Below are positions 48,167 to 59,373 of a DNA stretch of 64,000 bases, one piece after another (the first letter of the stretch is position 1; each line of letters begins with the position of its first letter). The position numbers and the translations under genes were made by a program. The notes beneath the pieces were generated by a model, which had not been told where the DNA came from, searched no databases, and saw nothing but the letters and a program-made list of their open reading frames with translations. Origin of the DNA: an uncultured Pseudomonadales bacterium. GTDB taxonomy: Bacteria > Pseudomonadota > Gammaproteobacteria > Pseudomonadales > Cellvibrionaceae. The stretch is taken from the NCBI GenBank assembly GCA_947494095.1, contig CANLTI010000012.1, positions 1 to 64,000 of the forward strand, read 5' to 3'.

Positions 48167-48982
48167 TTAGTTGTTAGAGGCCGCAATTGCTAAGTATTTC
48201 ATAGGGGCTACTTTGCCATCGATATAGCCGGGAATAAACTGAGCGTGCTCAAGGGCATTGGTGAATGTACTTAAGTGCTCACGATTGGCAGTATCTATAA
48301 TGTTGATATGTTTCGCTTTACCTTGTCGTGTAATAGAGGCTGAGGCTCGGGTTATGGTGTGGTTGTGTTTAAAAAACGAACCGCTTAGCTCATTGGTGGC
48401 GTTAAAGGATTCAAACCAGCCTTTAGAGACAAGCTCTTGAGGTTCGCTATAGTTAACACCAAGCTCAGCTTGTAATGATCCTAAGTTAGGTATCAGTAGT
48501 ACGGAGTGTGCTGCGTCTTTCTCGTGTTGATAGATGACACGGTAATTCATTCTTACTGCGACAGTTTTGCCGGCAATGCTAGCGGGTACAAAAGTTAGCT
48601 TGCTCAGCGCAGAGACTATTTGCGCCTCTAAGTGAGTCGTTTTATGCTTATCAAAGCACGTAGTCGATAGGTTTTTACCCGTAGTGCTAATGGTGCTTTG
48701 GCAATACACGGCAATATTTAGCGGTGGCTGCGGTAAGTGTTGTGGTTGTATTTGGCTCTCAATGGCGCTGCCTTCAAAATTGAATGTAGCAGGTGTCATG
48801 TGTGGCAAGCTGTTGTGTTCATCGACAGTATTGGCCAATAGGGGTGTTGCTAGCGCGGGTATGGCGAGTGTCGATACCGCTAGGAGGGTTCGCGCCATGC
48901 TTAGGTGGGTGCTTTTTAGGCTGCTTTTAAGTCGGTGTTGGATGGCGGTCGGTATATTGAGTTGTTTTTTGAGGTTAATCAT
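48167..48982 (-). CDS. Secreted protein with two TonB-C-like repeats
   Basis: 271 residues with an unusually long basic leader, then a signal segment (ARTLLAVSTLAIPALATPLLANT). Two similar halves follow, each ending in the pattern FVPASIAGKTVAVRMNYRVIY / FIPGYIDGKVAPMKYLAIA, which resembles the C-terminal fold of TonB-like energy transducers (FxPA..DGKxV). There is no membrane anchor after cleavage, so it should be periplasmic. Two cysteines lie in the first half (YCQST, TTCFDK). Its function is unknown. The MITE at 47906-48162 ends exactly at its stop codon. Confidence 0.6.
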   Translation of the reverse strand: MINLKKQLNIPTAIQHRLKSSLKSTHLSMARTLLAVSTLAIPALATPLLANTVDEHNSLPHMTPATFNFEGSAIESQIQPQHLPQPPLNIAVYCQSTISTTGKNLSTTCFDKHKTTHLEAQIVSALSKLTFVPASIAGKTVAVRMNYRVIYQHEKDAAHSVLLIPNLGSLQAELGVNYSEPQELVSKGWFESFNATNELSGSFFKHNHTITRASASITRQGKAKHINIIDTANREHLSTFTNALEHAQFIPGYIDGKVAPMKYLAIAASNN

Positions 48983-49330
48983 TGTGTTCTCCTGCGGCTA
49001 CGCTTACGCATAATGTATTTTTTATTATTGATCCGACAAGGTTATCAGTCGCCTAGCATCTTAAAGTGAAGTTTTTATGACATTTAGAGGTTTTTTTTAT
49101 TATTACGCAGGGTAAGCGGTATTTTTTGTGTGTAAAAGAAGAGTTTTCGGGAGAGGATTAAGTGTTTGTGGCGTTTTGTTAAGCCGAAAGAGTATCATTT
49201 GAGCGCGATCTTACTTTGCATGTCATTAGCGCGGCTCTCTCTTAGCACTTTGTAACAAAACACCGTATAATTCGCCAATTTTTGGCGCTAGCATGTAGCT
49301 GGTGCTGTCAATCGTTATTTGGAGTTGTAT
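48983..49330. other. Gap upstream of ndk
   Basis: 348 bases without a gene. TCGCCAATTTTTGGCGCTAGC near 49271 contains a GCCAATTTTTGGC inverted repeat about 50 bases before the ndk start. The remainder shows nothing I recognise. Confidence 0.5.
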
Positions 49331-49756
49331 ATGTCTGTAGAACGTACCCTTTCAATCATTAAGCCTGATGCCGTTAGTCAAAACGTGATTGGTAAAATTT
49401 ATACCTGTTTTGAAGAAGCCGGCTTAAAGTTGGTGGGTTCAAAAATGTTATTCTTAAGTGCTGAGCAAGCTGGCGAGTTTTATGCTGAGCATAAAGAGCG
49501 TCCTTTCTTTGGCGAGCTAGTCGACTTCATGATTAGCGGACCCGTTGTTGTGCAAGTACTTGAAGGTGAAGGCGCTATTGCTAAGCACCGCGAAATCATG
49601 GGTGCTACTAACCCCAAAGAAGCGGCTGCAGGCACCATTCGCGCACAATTTGCCGAAGAAACTAGCCGTAATGCTGTTCACGGTAGCGACTCTGAAGCAG
49701 CTGCTGCACGTGAAATTGCTTTTTTCTTTTCTGATAGTGAAGTGTTTAGCCGTTAA
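49331..49756 (+). CDS. ndk: Nucleoside diphosphate kinase
   Basis: Transfers the gamma phosphate between nucleoside triphosphates and diphosphates. 141 residues. [12 protein letters not shown] opens the fold, and the phosphorylated His is in [11 protein letters not shown] at 49331 with GGAG upstream; an in-frame TTG 12 bases earlier is unlikely. Followed 14 bases later by rlmN, the usual neighbour. Confidence 0.97.
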   Translation: MSVERTLSIIKPDAVSQNVIGKIYTCFEEAGLKLVGSKMLFLSAEQAGEFYAEHKERPFFGELVDFMISGPVVVQVLEGEGAIAKHREIMGATNPKEAAAGTIRAQFAEETSRNAVHGSDSEAAAAREIAFFFSDSEVFSR

Positions 49757-49770
49757 GGCAAGAAGGTTTT

Positions 49771-50967
49771 ATGTCCTGTGGTACCCCTCTCGCAAATGAT
49801 ACTGCGATGAATCAAACTGAAGATGCTGTTGCTGCTGAGCCTGTTAACCTGATGGGGTTGAGTGAGGCGAAGCTGATTGCTTTTTTTGAAAGTATTGGTG
49901 AAAAGAAATTTAGAGCAACGCAAGTTTTAAAGTGGATTCATCAGTTTGGCGTTATCGAATTTGACGAGATGAGTAATATCTCTAAGGTACTACGCGAAAA
50001 GCTAAAAACAGTGGCTGTTATTCGTCCGCCCCATGTGATTAATCAATGGGATAGCGTTGACGGCACACGGAAATTCCTTGTTGAGGTTAGCGGGGGTAAC
50101 GCGGTCGAAACCGTGTTTATCCCTGATGGCGAGCGTGGAACTTTATGCGTTTCTTCTCAAGTAGGGTGTTCTCTGGATTGTAGCTTTTGCGCGACGGGGA
50201 AGCAGGGCTTTAACCGCGATCTAACATGCGCCGAAATTATTGGCCAAGTATGGATCGCGGCTAAATCGTTTGGTCAATTGACCGAAAAAGGCCCACGTAA
50301 AGTGACTAACGTTGTAATGATGGGCATGGGAGAGCCACTATTGAATTTTGATAATTCAGTGGATGCGATGAACCTCATGATGCATGACAACTGTTACGGT
50401 TTATCTAAGCGCCGCGTGACGCTCAGTACCAGCGGTGTTGTGCCGATGCTCGATAAGTTAGGTGACCATACCGACGCCTGTTTGGCGATTTCTTTGCATG
50501 CGCCAAATGATGCGCTACGTAACGAGTTGGTTCCTATCAATAAAAAATACCCGATTGCCATGCTGTTGGCGTCTGCTGAGCGCTATATTACAGGCTTGCC
50601 CGATAATCGCCGCAAAATTACGATTGAGTATACATTGATCGATCACGTGAATGATCGCCCCGAGCATGCCGAAGAATTAGCGGTATTGCTCAAAGATATA
50701 CCTGTCAAAATTAACCTTATACCTTTCAACCCTTTTAATTTATCCAATTATAAAAGGGTGAGTAATAACGCCTTGCGCCGCTTTCAAACTATTTTGGTGG
50801 AAGCGGGCTATACAACGACCGTGCGAACAACGCGCGGAGAAGATATTGACGCCGCTTGCGGCCAATTGGCCGGTGCGGTCAATGATAAAACGCGTCGCAG
50901 TGAGCGCTACGGCTTGTCTGGTGTGGTTTCAGAAGACGTTGTTAAAATTATGACTCACTCTTCATAA
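49771..50967 (+). CDS. rlmN: 23S rRNA A2503 / tRNA A37 C2-methyltransferase
   Basis: Radical-SAM enzyme that methylates C2 of A2503 in 23S rRNA and A37 of some tRNAs. 398 residues. The cluster motif CSLDCSFC, the methylated Cys in the C-terminal region (DIDAACGQL) and [11 protein letters not shown] are present. ATG at 49771 with AAGG upstream; a second ATG at 49807 is possible. Confidence 0.95.
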   Translation: MSCGTPLANDTAMNQTEDAVAAEPVNLMGLSEAKLIAFFESIGEKKFRATQVLKWIHQFGVIEFDEMSNISKVLREKLKTVAVIRPPHVINQWDSVDGTRKFLVEVSGGNAVETVFIPDGERGTLCVSSQVGCSLDCSFCATGKQGFNRDLTCAEIIGQVWIAAKSFGQLTEKGPRKVTNVVMMGMGEPLLNFDNSVDAMNLMMHDNCYGLSKRRVTLSTSGVVPMLDKLGDHTDACLAISLHAPNDALRNELVPINKKYPIAMLLASAERYITGLPDNRRKITIEYTLIDHVNDRPEHAEELAVLLKDIPVKINLIPFNPFNLSNYKRVSNNALRRFQTILVEAGYTTTVRTTRGEDIDAACGQLAGAVNDKTRRSERYGLSGVVSEDVVKIMTHSS

Positions 50968-50999
50968 CTAAAGCGCAAGACGATAATGGAGCTTCAACA

Positions 51000-51761
51000 A
51001 TGCGTAAAATAGTTTTAGCGATGTTCGTGTTTTTCTTAGCGGCTTGTGTATCTACAGGCGGCACTCATCAGGTAGATGCCGACCCTCGTAAAGCGCTGGA
51101 TACACGCATTGAGCTAGGCATGAAGTACCTTGACGCGGGCAATCGTGATCAAGCTTTAAGGCAGTTTTTAGAGGTACTTGAATCAGAGAGGAAAAACCCT
51201 GAAGCGCTAAAGGGATTAGCATTGGTTCACCAAATGAACGGTGAAATGGCAGAAGCCGAAGCAGCCTTCAAAAAAAGCATTCGATATGCAGATGACACCA
51301 CTGTGTCGTCGGTTGAATTTAAGTATGGCTTGTTTTTATCTCGGCAGCAGCGCTATGAAGAAGCCATGGAGCAATTTGAATCTGTGGCAAAAAACTTAGT
51401 CTTTCCTCAGCGTGCGGAGTCTTTATATTTTGTGGGGCGCTGCGCGTTAGCGCTCGATAACAAGGTGCGAGCCAAAGCGGCATTTACTCATTCATTAAAC
51501 CTGCGCAAAAATTCAGCTTCCCCAGCGCTAGAGTTAGCAGACCTTGCCTATCAAGCGCAAGACTACTCAATGGCCAAAAAATATTTAGATCGATTTAATC
51601 GATACTCTGAGCCCTCTGCAAGAAGTTTGTGGCTGGGTATTCGCATTGATAGAACATTTGGCCACAAAGATAAAATGGCCAGCCAAGCGATGGCATTGAA
51701 AAACTTGTTTGGGTATTCGCGAGAGTATTTGCAGTATAAACAGCTGATTGAGAATAACTAA
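51000..51761 (+). CDS. pilW: Type IV pilus biogenesis TPR lipoprotein
   Basis: Outer-membrane pilotin (PilW/PilF) helping the PilQ secretin assemble. 253 residues: a lipoprotein signal with LAAC, then tetratricopeptide repeats (DAGNRDQALRQFLEVLESE, NGEMAEAEAAFKKSIRYA and others). Placement between rlmN and rodZ is the conserved position of this gene. ATG at 51000 with GGAG upstream. Confidence 0.9.
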   Translation: MRKIVLAMFVFFLAACVSTGGTHQVDADPRKALDTRIELGMKYLDAGNRDQALRQFLEVLESERKNPEALKGLALVHQMNGEMAEAEAAFKKSIRYADDTTVSSVEFKYGLFLSRQQRYEEAMEQFESVAKNLVFPQRAESLYFVGRCALALDNKVRAKAAFTHSLNLRKNSASPALELADLAYQAQDYSMAKKYLDRFNRYSEPSARSLWLGIRIDRTFGHKDKMASQAMALKNLFGYSREYLQYKQLIENN

Positions 51762-51852
51762 TGATAAACACTCAAGTTGCACCGATGTCTGTTGCATCTG
51801 CACCCGTTCATCAAAATGATGCGGTGTTATTGTGGTTTGTTAGGGGTGTGGT

Positions 51853-52989
51853 ATGAACGCCAAAACACCGACTGAGACGGCACCTATTTCATCAGTAACC
51901 GCTGAGCTAACACCGGGTAAGCAGCTAGCCGCCGCTAGGCAAGCCAAGGGTTTGACTTTAGCGCAAATTAGTCACACTACGCGAATTTTGGAATACCGTT
52001 TAGAAGCTATTGAGCGAGATGATTACAGTGAAGTGGGAGGCTCCTCTGCTTTTGTGATTGGTTACGTTAAAGCCTTTGCTGCGCAAGTTGATGTGCCCTC
52101 TGCTCCTTTGATCGCCACGTTAGGGGTTTATTTTAAGCAGCGAGAAGTCGCACAGCTGAGTGAGAACCCGGCTCCGGTGCGCGCTAAAACCATTAACTTT
52201 GGACCCTGGGTCGCCAGTGTACTAGCGCTGATGGTATTTTTGGGCTTAGGGCAGTGGTATATCACACAGCAAACGAGTGAAATACCTGCGGTGGTCCCGT
52301 CTGAATATGATATTCAGCACAGCCAAGCGATGAACAATAAAAACCTAAGTATTACCGGCGGCGCGGCGGCTGCTGCGTCTTCGGGTGTTGTTCGCACCAA
52401 TAATACTACAGTAAAGCAAGAGCAGCCGTTGCCCATTTCGAGTGATATTGATGAGTCTCAAGCGCATAACTTAGTGGTGCAGCAAGCGGCTCCCGATAGC
52501 GCTGAACGCAATAATACGGCAACCGAGAGTATTACCGCCAAAAGCATTGTAGCGACAAAAATGACACCCGAAGCCATTGTATCCGAAGCAACTGCATCCG
52601 AAGCCATTGGGCCCGAAGTGACTGTATCCGAAACAATCGCGCTCAGAGGCGGCGGCAATGCAGATGTTACAGATAGTACAGCGGTTAATCATACGGTCAC
52701 CAATAAGGCAGCAACTGATAATATACAGACGCCTCCTGCATCGCAGGGTAAAGACGAGCTTGCACTCACTTTTAGTGGTGAATGCTGGCTTGAAGTTTTT
52801 GATGCTAAGGGCTTGCGTTTAGTCGCTCGATTAGCCAAAAATAGTGAAAATATCACGCTTAAAGGGCAGGCCCCTTTTGATATTAAATTGGGTAATGCCC
52901 ATTTTGCCAAGGTTAAAGTTAATGGTCGTGAGGTTGAGCTGTCGCTATCGCCAAACCGACGAGTATTACGTATACAAGTGGGGCCTTAG
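51853..52989 (+). CDS. rodZ: Cell-shape protein RodZ
   Basis: Links MreB to the elongation machinery. 378 residues: a cytoplasmic helix-turn-helix (GKQLAAARQAKGLTLAQISHTTRI), one membrane helix (VASVLALMVFLGLGQWYIT, about 115-133), a long low-complexity periplasmic linker with repeated xSEAxAxEAIxxEVTVSE units, and a C-terminal DUF4115 domain (ELALTFSGECWLEVFDAKG). ATG at 51853 with AGGGGTG upstream. Confidence 0.93.
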   Translation: MNAKTPTETAPISSVTAELTPGKQLAAARQAKGLTLAQISHTTRILEYRLEAIERDDYSEVGGSSAFVIGYVKAFAAQVDVPSAPLIATLGVYFKQREVAQLSENPAPVRAKTINFGPWVASVLALMVFLGLGQWYITQQTSEIPAVVPSEYDIQHSQAMNNKNLSITGGAAAAASSGVVRTNNTTVKQEQPLPISSDIDESQAHNLVVQQAAPDSAERNNTATESITAKSIVATKMTPEAIVSEATASEAIGPEVTVSETIALRGGGNADVTDSTAVNHTVTNKAATDNIQTPPASQGKDELALTFSGECWLEVFDAKGLRLVARLAKNSENITLKGQAPFDIKLGNAHFAKVKVNGREVELSLSPNRRVLRIQVGP

Positions 52990-53043
52990 CGGTTTAGCTG
53001 GTAGGCACCTATTAACTCGTAATTGTTAATAAATGAGCATGTT

Positions 53044-54156
53044 ATGCATTGTGAATCTCCAATAGTTCGTCGTAAATCTCGCCAAATTATGGTGGGTAAT
53101 GTACCCGTAGGCGGCGATGCGCCTATTAGTGTACAAAGCATGACCAATACAGAAACGTGTGATATTGCTGCGACAGTTGATCAAATATCACGTATACAAA
53201 AGGCGGGCGCTGACATTGTGCGAGTGTCTGTGCCGAGCATGGAAGCGGCCGAGGCTTTTGGTCAAATTCGTCAGCAGGTGAGCATTCCCTTAGTTGCCGA
53301 TATTCATTTTGATTATCGCATCGCTCTGCGAGTGGCAGATTTAGGTGTCGATTGCCTGCGTATTAACCCCGGTAATATTGGTCGTGAAAAGCGTATTCAG
53401 GCCGTGGTCGATAAAGCGCGTGATTTGAATATTCCGATTCGCATCGGTGTAAATGCGGGCTCTTTAGAAAAAGACATCCAAAAAAAATATGGCGAGCCCA
53501 CACCGCAAGCACTGGTCGAGTCGGCACTGCGCCATGTTAATATTTTGCAAAAGTTTAACTTTGAAAACTTTAAAGTGAGCGTAAAAGCGAGCGATGTTTT
53601 TATGGCGGTTGAAGCTTACCGCTTGTTGGCCAAAGAGATCGAGCAGCCTTTACACCTTGGCATTACCGAGGCGGGTGGCTTGCGATCGGGTACCGTTAAG
53701 TCGGCGGTTGGCTTGGGTATGCTATTGATGGATGGCATTGGAGATACCTTGCGCGTGTCTTTAGCGGCAGACCCCGTAGAAGAAGTCAAAGTGGGTTGGG
53801 ATATTCTTAAAAGCTTAAAGCTGCGCAGCAAAGGGGTTAATTTTATTGCGTGCCCAAGCTGCTCTAGGCAAAATTTTGATGTCATCAAGACCGTCAACGA
53901 GCTTGAAAACCGCTTAGAAGATATAGAAACCTCATTGGATGTTGCCATTATTGGCTGTGTTGTTAATGGCCCAGGCGAAGCAAAAGAGGCCGATGTCGGT
54001 TTAGCTGGCGGCTCGCCACGCAACTTGGTTTACAAAGATGGTGAACCCAATACAAAGATGAATAATGACACGTTGATTGATGACCTAGAGGTGATGATTC
54101 GACAAAAAGCGCTAGAAAAGGCCAAGCAAGAAGCCGATCTTATCGCTAAAGCGTAA
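53044..54156 (+). CDS. ispG: 4-hydroxy-3-methylbut-2-enyl diphosphate synthase
   Basis: Iron-sulfur enzyme of the MEP isoprenoid pathway making HMBPP. 370 residues. [14 protein letters not shown] opens the barrel; the cluster cysteines are in [10 protein letters not shown] and [19 protein letters not shown] at 53044 gives the usual length; the ribosome site is weak, with a competing out-of-frame ATG just before it. Confidence 0.96.
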   Translation: MHCESPIVRRKSRQIMVGNVPVGGDAPISVQSMTNTETCDIAATVDQISRIQKAGADIVRVSVPSMEAAEAFGQIRQQVSIPLVADIHFDYRIALRVADLGVDCLRINPGNIGREKRIQAVVDKARDLNIPIRIGVNAGSLEKDIQKKYGEPTPQALVESALRHVNILQKFNFENFKVSVKASDVFMAVEAYRLLAKEIEQPLHLGITEAGGLRSGTVKSAVGLGMLLMDGIGDTLRVSLAADPVEEVKVGWDILKSLKLRSKGVNFIACPSCSRQNFDVIKTVNELENRLEDIETSLDVAIIGCVVNGPGEAKEADVGLAGGSPRNLVYKDGEPNTKMNNDTLIDDLEVMIRQKALEKAKQEADLIAKA

Positions 54157-54282
54157 CCGTTTTGACTAAACCTAAAGCAGCGATTTAAGCGCGCTTTAGG
54201 GGCAATAATTTTTAGGCATGACCGTTAACCATACATTTAAATGCCCTGCCGCGTGGGGTATTGTTTATTGATAGGAACACCC

Positions 54283-55560
54283 TTGAAAAAGATACAATCC
54301 GTAAAAGGAATGAATGATTTATTGCCGAGTGATTCGCCATTGTGGCAGCACGTAGAGGCAACGGTCAGTGATTTGCTCATCCGTTATGGCTATGGCGAAA
54401 TTCGCTTTCCTATTGTAGAGAGTACTGACCTGTTTAAACGAGGTATTGGTGAGGCGACCGATATCATTGAAAAAGAAATGTACACCTTTAACGACCGCAA
54501 TGGCGATAGCCTCAGTATGCGACCAGAGGGAACTGCCAGTTGTGTAAGAGCGTGTGAGCAACATGGCTTACTGTATAATCAGACGCAGCGCCTATGGTAC
54601 CAAGGCCCCATGTTTCGCTATGAGCGCCCACAAAAAGGCCGCTTGCGTCAGTTCCACCAAATTGGCGTCGAGACGTTTGGCTTTGCGGGGGCTGATATCG
54701 AGGCGGAGCTGTTATGCTTAACCGCGCGCTTGTGGCGCGAGCTAGGTATTAATGAGTACGTTACATTACAAATTAACTCCTTGGGTACCAGCGAGGCGAG
54801 GCAGCAGTATCGCGATGCATTGGTGGTATACCTCGAGCAGCGCAAAGAAGCGTTAGATGCTGATAGCCAGCGCAGGCTAACCACTAACCCTCTGCGCATT
54901 CTTGATAGTAAAGTCCCCGCGACACAAGCGCTATTAAATGATGCGCCGGTACTCAGTGATTACTTATCTGATGACTCGAAGGCACACTTTGAAGAGTTAA
55001 CGAGCTTATTAACAGCCGCTGGCGTCGCCTATGAGGTGAACCCTCGGTTAGTGCGTGGGCTCGATTATTACAGTAATACAGTATTTGAGTGGGTAACCAC
55101 TCACTTAGGCGCGCAAGGCACAGTATGCGCCGGTGGTCGTTACGATTCATTGGTTGAACAGTTAGGTGGCAGGCCGACTCCGGCGTTTGGTTGTGCAATG
55201 GGTATTGAGCGTTTAGTTCTATTACTAACGGAACTCAATGCGGTGCCGAGTGGTCTTGATCAATCTGTTGATATTTATGTGGCAGCGGTGGGCGATGTGA
55301 AAGCTAAAGCGTTTGCACTTGCTGAGCAAGTACGCGATGCTATGCCGTTTTTACGCGTACAAAGCCATTGTGGTGGTGGGAGTTTTAAAAACCAACTCAA
55401 GCGCGCCGATAAAAGTGGTGCAACCGTTGCGCTTATTTTAGGTGAAACAGAAGCTACTAATGAGCAAGTCACGATTAAGCACCTGCGCCTCGATGAAGCG
55501 CAACAAACCGTGATGCAAACAGAATTAATCAGTAAACTGCAAGCGGCCTTTGAGCTGTAG
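54283..55560 (+). CDS. hisS: Histidyl-tRNA synthetase
   Basis: Class II synthetase charging tRNA-His. 425 residues: motif 2 region around [20 protein letters not shown], the His-A loop [15 protein letters not shown], and motif 3 [14 protein letters not shown]. Start placed at TTG 54283 ([14 protein letters not shown] follows; GGAA upstream), giving the E. coli length. An ATG at 54241 would add 14 unusual residues. Confidence 0.95.
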   Translation: MKKIQSVKGMNDLLPSDSPLWQHVEATVSDLLIRYGYGEIRFPIVESTDLFKRGIGEATDIIEKEMYTFNDRNGDSLSMRPEGTASCVRACEQHGLLYNQTQRLWYQGPMFRYERPQKGRLRQFHQIGVETFGFAGADIEAELLCLTARLWRELGINEYVTLQINSLGTSEARQQYRDALVVYLEQRKEALDADSQRRLTTNPLRILDSKVPATQALLNDAPVLSDYLSDDSKAHFEELTSLLTAAGVAYEVNPRLVRGLDYYSNTVFEWVTTHLGAQGTVCAGGRYDSLVEQLGGRPTPAFGCAMGIERLVLLLTELNAVPSGLDQSVDIYVAAVGDVKAKAFALAEQVRDAMPFLRVQSHCGGGSFKNQLKRADKSGATVALILGETEATNEQVTIKHLRLDEAQQTVMQTELISKLQAAFEL

Positions 55561-55614
55561 TTTATTAACTTTATAACACCACAGATAAAAGCAATTACAA
55601 ACTAGGAGAGTCGT

Positions 55615-56352
55615 GTGTCTGATTATTTAACTGAAGAAGAGCAAATTGAAGCGTTTAAGCGCTGGTGGAAACAAAACGGCGCACTGACCATCGGCGCGGT
55701 TGTATTGGCCAGTGCGGGTTACTTTGGTTTTGGTGCCTACGAAAGTGCACAAGAAAAAACCGCTCAAGCTAACTCTGCACTCTACGATGAGCTTGTCACT
55801 ACGGTAACAGCCGGTGATGATGCCGCGTTAACGGCGGCACAGCAACAAGCATTAACCGCCGCAGCCGATAAGGTCTTAGCCGCTGATAGCACGGGTTTAT
55901 ACGCTGATCTTTCTCGCTTTCACCTAGCGAAAGCGGCTGTGGATGCGGGCGATTATGCCAAGGCACAAGAGCAACTTGAAGCCGTAATTAGCAAGAGCAA
56001 AACAGACTCCTCTATAGACTTAGCAAGCTTGCGCTTGGCACGCGTTAAAGTGGCAGCCGGTGATACCGATGGCGCTTTAGCGCTGGTGGCTCGAGCACCC
56101 ACTGATGCCTTTACGGCAAGCTACGCGGAAGTGCGTGGTGATATTTTGCAAGGCTTGGGCCGTTTAGATGAAGCCTATACCGCTTACGATAGCGCTGTTG
56201 CAGCGTTAGAAAAACAAGAGTCAAACAGCGGTATGCGCGCTAATATCCTTAAGTTTAAAATGGATAATGTGTCAGTGGCTAGCACCGCTCCTGCGTTACC
56301 GAGTATTAACCCTCATGGGGTTAATCCGCACGCTATGCCAGAGGGCAAGTAA
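55615..56352 (+). CDS. yfgM: YfgM-family ancillary translocon protein
   Basis: Membrane-anchored TPR protein associated with SecYEG and PpiD in E. coli. 245 residues: a cytoplasmic YLTEEEQIEAFKRWWKQNG start, one membrane helix (ALTIGAVVLASAGYFGFGAY, about 23-42), then TPR-like periplasmic repeats. GTG at 55615 with AGGAGAG upstream. Overlaps bamB by one base (TAATG). Confidence 0.92.
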   Translation: MSDYLTEEEQIEAFKRWWKQNGALTIGAVVLASAGYFGFGAYESAQEKTAQANSALYDELVTTVTAGDDAALTAAQQQALTAAADKVLAADSTGLYADLSRFHLAKAAVDAGDYAKAQEQLEAVISKSKTDSSIDLASLRLARVKVAAGDTDGALALVARAPTDAFTASYAEVRGDILQGLGRLDEAYTAYDSAVAALEKQESNSGMRANILKFKMDNVSVASTAPALPSINPHGVNPHAMPEGK

Positions 56353-57587
56353 TGCCTGATTTTTGTTGTTTAGTGCGCAAGCTAAAAATGCTTGCGTGTT
56401 TTGTTTTTTTACCGGTCTTTTTACTGGCAGGCTGTACCGCGAAAGATGCTGCGCTAATTCCTGCTGAATTAGTCGCGTTTGAATCGACAGCGCATATTAA
56501 AACCGCTTGGCATTCGTCGCTTGATGGCAATGCACGTAGTACCGGCATTGGACCTTTTAAATCGGGCCGAGTGTACAGCCGTCCATTATTTGGTGGCGGT
56601 AGCTATGAGCGGTTTTATTTAGCCCTACAAGGCGACACCTTGTTTGCGGTCACCCAAAAAGGGCGTGTATTTGCTGTTAACAAAAAAAACGGCAAACGCT
56701 TATGGCGAACCGATTTAAAGCGTGAAGTGAGTGCGGGCATCAGCTTGCAAGATAACACACTGTTTGTCGCTACTATCAAAGGGCAGGTGTTGGCGCTATC
56801 GGCTGATGACGGCAAAGTGTTGTGGACGGCGCAAGCCACAACCGAAGTGATTGCCCCGCCACAAAGCAATGGTCGTGAAGTATTAGTGAGTGCTATTGAC
56901 GGCCGTTTATTTGCTTTTAATGCAAAAACCGGCGAAAAGCTCTGGAATTATGACCATCCTCAGCCGCTGCTAACATTTCGCGCACAAGCGTCGCCTTTAG
57001 TTGTCGATAACCAAGCTTTTATTGCTTTTGATAATGGGCAGCTATTAAGTTTTGGTACCCGCAACGGTGATTTGCGATGGGCAACGCGTGTCAGTCAGCC
57101 ACAAGGCATTACCGAGTTGGAGCGCGCTGTTGATTTAGATGTAACTCCCGTTGCCGATGGTCCCTTTATTTATGCGGCAGGTGCTAATGGTCGAATTGTT
57201 GCTGTCACTAAAGGTACGGGTAAAATTTCGTGGGCCGAAGATGCTAGTATCTTTAATGAGCTGTCATTAAATGATGATGCGGTATTTTATGTTGATGACA
57301 ATAGCCATGTATTCTCTCGTCGTTTAAGCTCGGGCACTAAAGTGTGGGAAAGTGATGTTTTACACCGCCGTGGTGTTGGTTCACCGAGTATTGTGGGTGG
57401 TTTTTTAGCGATGATTGATAGCTCTAATATACTGCAAGTATTAGATGCACAAACGGGTAAATTAGCCGCGCGTAGACCTTTGCTGGGTAATGGTTATGGC
57501 TCGCCTTTGCTGGTCGATGGCGATACCATTTATACGTTTAGTGATAATGGCTCATTAAGCGCTTATCGCATCACTGCTAAAAAGTAA
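56352..57587 (+). CDS. bamB: Outer membrane assembly lipoprotein BamB
   Basis: Lipoprotein of the BAM complex inserting outer-membrane proteins. 411 residues: signal with LLAGC, then an eight-bladed PQQ-like propeller with repeated GKxLWxxxL blades (KKNGKRLWRTDLK, DDGKVLWTAQ, KTGEKLWNYDH). Coupled to yfgM by TAATG; followed by a terminator. Confidence 0.95.
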   Translation: MPDFCCLVRKLKMLACFVFLPVFLLAGCTAKDAALIPAELVAFESTAHIKTAWHSSLDGNARSTGIGPFKSGRVYSRPLFGGGSYERFYLALQGDTLFAVTQKGRVFAVNKKNGKRLWRTDLKREVSAGISLQDNTLFVATIKGQVLALSADDGKVLWTAQATTEVIAPPQSNGREVLVSAIDGRLFAFNAKTGEKLWNYDHPQPLLTFRAQASPLVVDNQAFIAFDNGQLLSFGTRNGDLRWATRVSQPQGITELERAVDLDVTPVADGPFIYAAGANGRIVAVTKGTGKISWAEDASIFNELSLNDDAVFYVDDNSHVFSRRLSSGTKVWESDVLHRRGVGSPSIVGGFLAMIDSSNILQVLDAQTGKLAARRPLLGNGYGSPLLVDGDTIYTFSDNGSLSAYRITAKK

Positions 57588-57603
57588 GCTGACTAGGCTC
57601 TTT

Positions 57604-57632
57604 TAAAACCTCTGCTATCGCAGGGGTTTTGT
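57604..57632 (+). terminator. Terminator after bamB
   Basis: AAAACCTCTGC pairs with GCAGGGGTTTT around TATC, then GTTGTTT. It divides bamB from der. Confidence 0.85.
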
Positions 57633-57740
57633 TGTTTATGAATGTTGGGCTTTTAAAAATAGCCAGTATTTAATTTGTTTTATTGACTGTGTTTGGCTTT
57701 GAGGTTTTTATGCCTTTAGCAAACCAATTTGGTTAACTTT

Positions 57741-59336
57741 ATGATTCCTGTAATTGCTCTTGTTGGGCGCCCTAATGTGGGTAAATCCACGCTCTTCAAC
57801 CGCTTAACAAAGTCGCGTGATGCGCTAGTGGCTAACCATGCTGGGTTAACGCGCGACCGTAAGTATGGCGAGGCTGTGTATGATGAGCAGCGCTATATTG
57901 TCATTGATACCGGCGGTTTAAGTGGTGAGGAAGAAGGTATTGATGCTGCCATGGCAGACCAATCGAGACTTGCCATAGAAGAAGCAGATTTAGTCGTGTT
58001 TATGGTCGATTGCCGAGCAGGTTTAACCGCAGGCGATGAGCAAATTGCACAATTTTTGCGCTTGCGCGATAAGCCCATTTTATTAGTGGCTAATAAAATT
58101 GATGGTCAAAATCACGATGTTGTTACAGCGGCCTTTTTTGAATTAGGTTTGGGCGATGTACACGGTATTGCGGCGGCGCATGGCCGTGGTGTGAACCAGT
58201 TGCTCGAAGGTATTTTTAAGCAACTCCCCGAAGCCGAAGTCGTCGATGAGCTAGTATCACCCAGTGGCGAAGCCGGTATCAAAATTGCTGTTGTTGGGCG
58301 CCCTAATGTGGGTAAGTCGACACTGGTTAACCGTTTGCTCGGTGAAGACCGCGTAGTGGTCTACGATATGCCAGGTACAACGCGCGACAGCGTGTATATT
58401 AATTATGAGCGCTTCGGTCAGCATTATACCTTGATCGATACAGCAGGTATTCGCCGCCGTAAAAACATTAACTTAGCCGTAGAAAAGTTCTCTATCGTTA
58501 AAACGTTGCAGGCCATTGGTGATGCGAATGTTGTGGTATTGATGATTGATGCCGCTGAAGGTGTCGTCGATCAAGACTTACACTTAATGGGGCAAGTGAT
58601 TGATGCCGGGCGCGCCTTAGTTGTTGGGTTGAATAAGTGGGACGGCCTAGAGCAAGAGCACAAAAGTTATGTAAAAAGTGAGCTTGAGCGCAAGCTCCGA
58701 TTTATTGATTTTGCTGACTTCCACTTTATCTCGGCGCTACACGGAACCGGCGTGGGGCATTTGTATGAGTCTATTGAAAAAGCTTACCACTCCGCTACCG
58801 ATAAACTCTCAACCAATTACCTAACACGTATACTTGAAGGGGCTATCGCTACGCATCAGCCGCCGATGATTAATAACCGTCGTATCAAATTGCGTTATGC
58901 TCACCCCGGCGGCAGCAACCCGCCGATTATTGTTATTCATGGTAATCAAACCGAGTCGGTACCGGCGCATTATAAAAAGTACTTAGAAAAGGCCTTCCGC
59001 AAAGCGCTAGACCTTCATGGTACACCTGTGCGCTTGCAGTTTAAGTCAACCGAGAACCCCTATGAAGGCCGCAAAAATAAGCTGACTCAACAACAGCAAG
59101 TGGCTAAAAAACGTAAAATTGCTTCTATGGCGAATAAGCGCATGAAAGGTGCGCCAAAGGTGGCATCAAAAGGCGCAGGCAGCCCTTCGGTTGCGGGCAA
59201 AAAAGTAGTGTTGGGTAAAAAGGCAGTCATAGGCAAAAAAGCGGCTGTTGCTAAAAAAGCTGCGCCAGCGACTAAAAAGGCTGTACCAGGCAAAAAAAAT
59301 ACGCCTACTAAAAAAGCCCCGCCCAAAAAGCGCTAA
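57741..59336 (+). CDS. der: Ribosome assembly GTPase Der, with basic tail
   Basis: Essential double-GTPase for 50S maturation. 531 residues: two G domains, each with GRPNVGKST (residues 8-16 and about 187-195), their DTAGI/DTGG switches and NKID/NKWD base motifs, then a KH-like domain ending near [10 protein letters not shown] further stretch of 70-80 residues rich in Lys, Ala and Pro ([22 protein letters not shown]) follows, absent from the shorter E. coli protein. ATG at 57741 starts [16 protein letters not shown]. Confidence 0.95.
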   Translation: MIPVIALVGRPNVGKSTLFNRLTKSRDALVANHAGLTRDRKYGEAVYDEQRYIVIDTGGLSGEEEGIDAAMADQSRLAIEEADLVVFMVDCRAGLTAGDEQIAQFLRLRDKPILLVANKIDGQNHDVVTAAFFELGLGDVHGIAAAHGRGVNQLLEGIFKQLPEAEVVDELVSPSGEAGIKIAVVGRPNVGKSTLVNRLLGEDRVVVYDMPGTTRDSVYINYERFGQHYTLIDTAGIRRRKNINLAVEKFSIVKTLQAIGDANVVVLMIDAAEGVVDQDLHLMGQVIDAGRALVVGLNKWDGLEQEHKSYVKSELERKLRFIDFADFHFISALHGTGVGHLYESIEKAYHSATDKLSTNYLTRILEGAIATHQPPMINNRRIKLRYAHPGGSNPPIIVIHGNQTESVPAHYKKYLEKAFRKALDLHGTPVRLQFKSTENPYEGRKNKLTQQQQVAKKRKIASMANKRMKGAPKVASKGAGSPSVAGKKVVLGKKAVIGKKAAVAKKAAPATKKAVPGKKNTPTKKAPPKKR

Positions 59337-59373
59337 CCAAGTATAGCGCCAGTTAGGTATAGCACTGGTCAAA

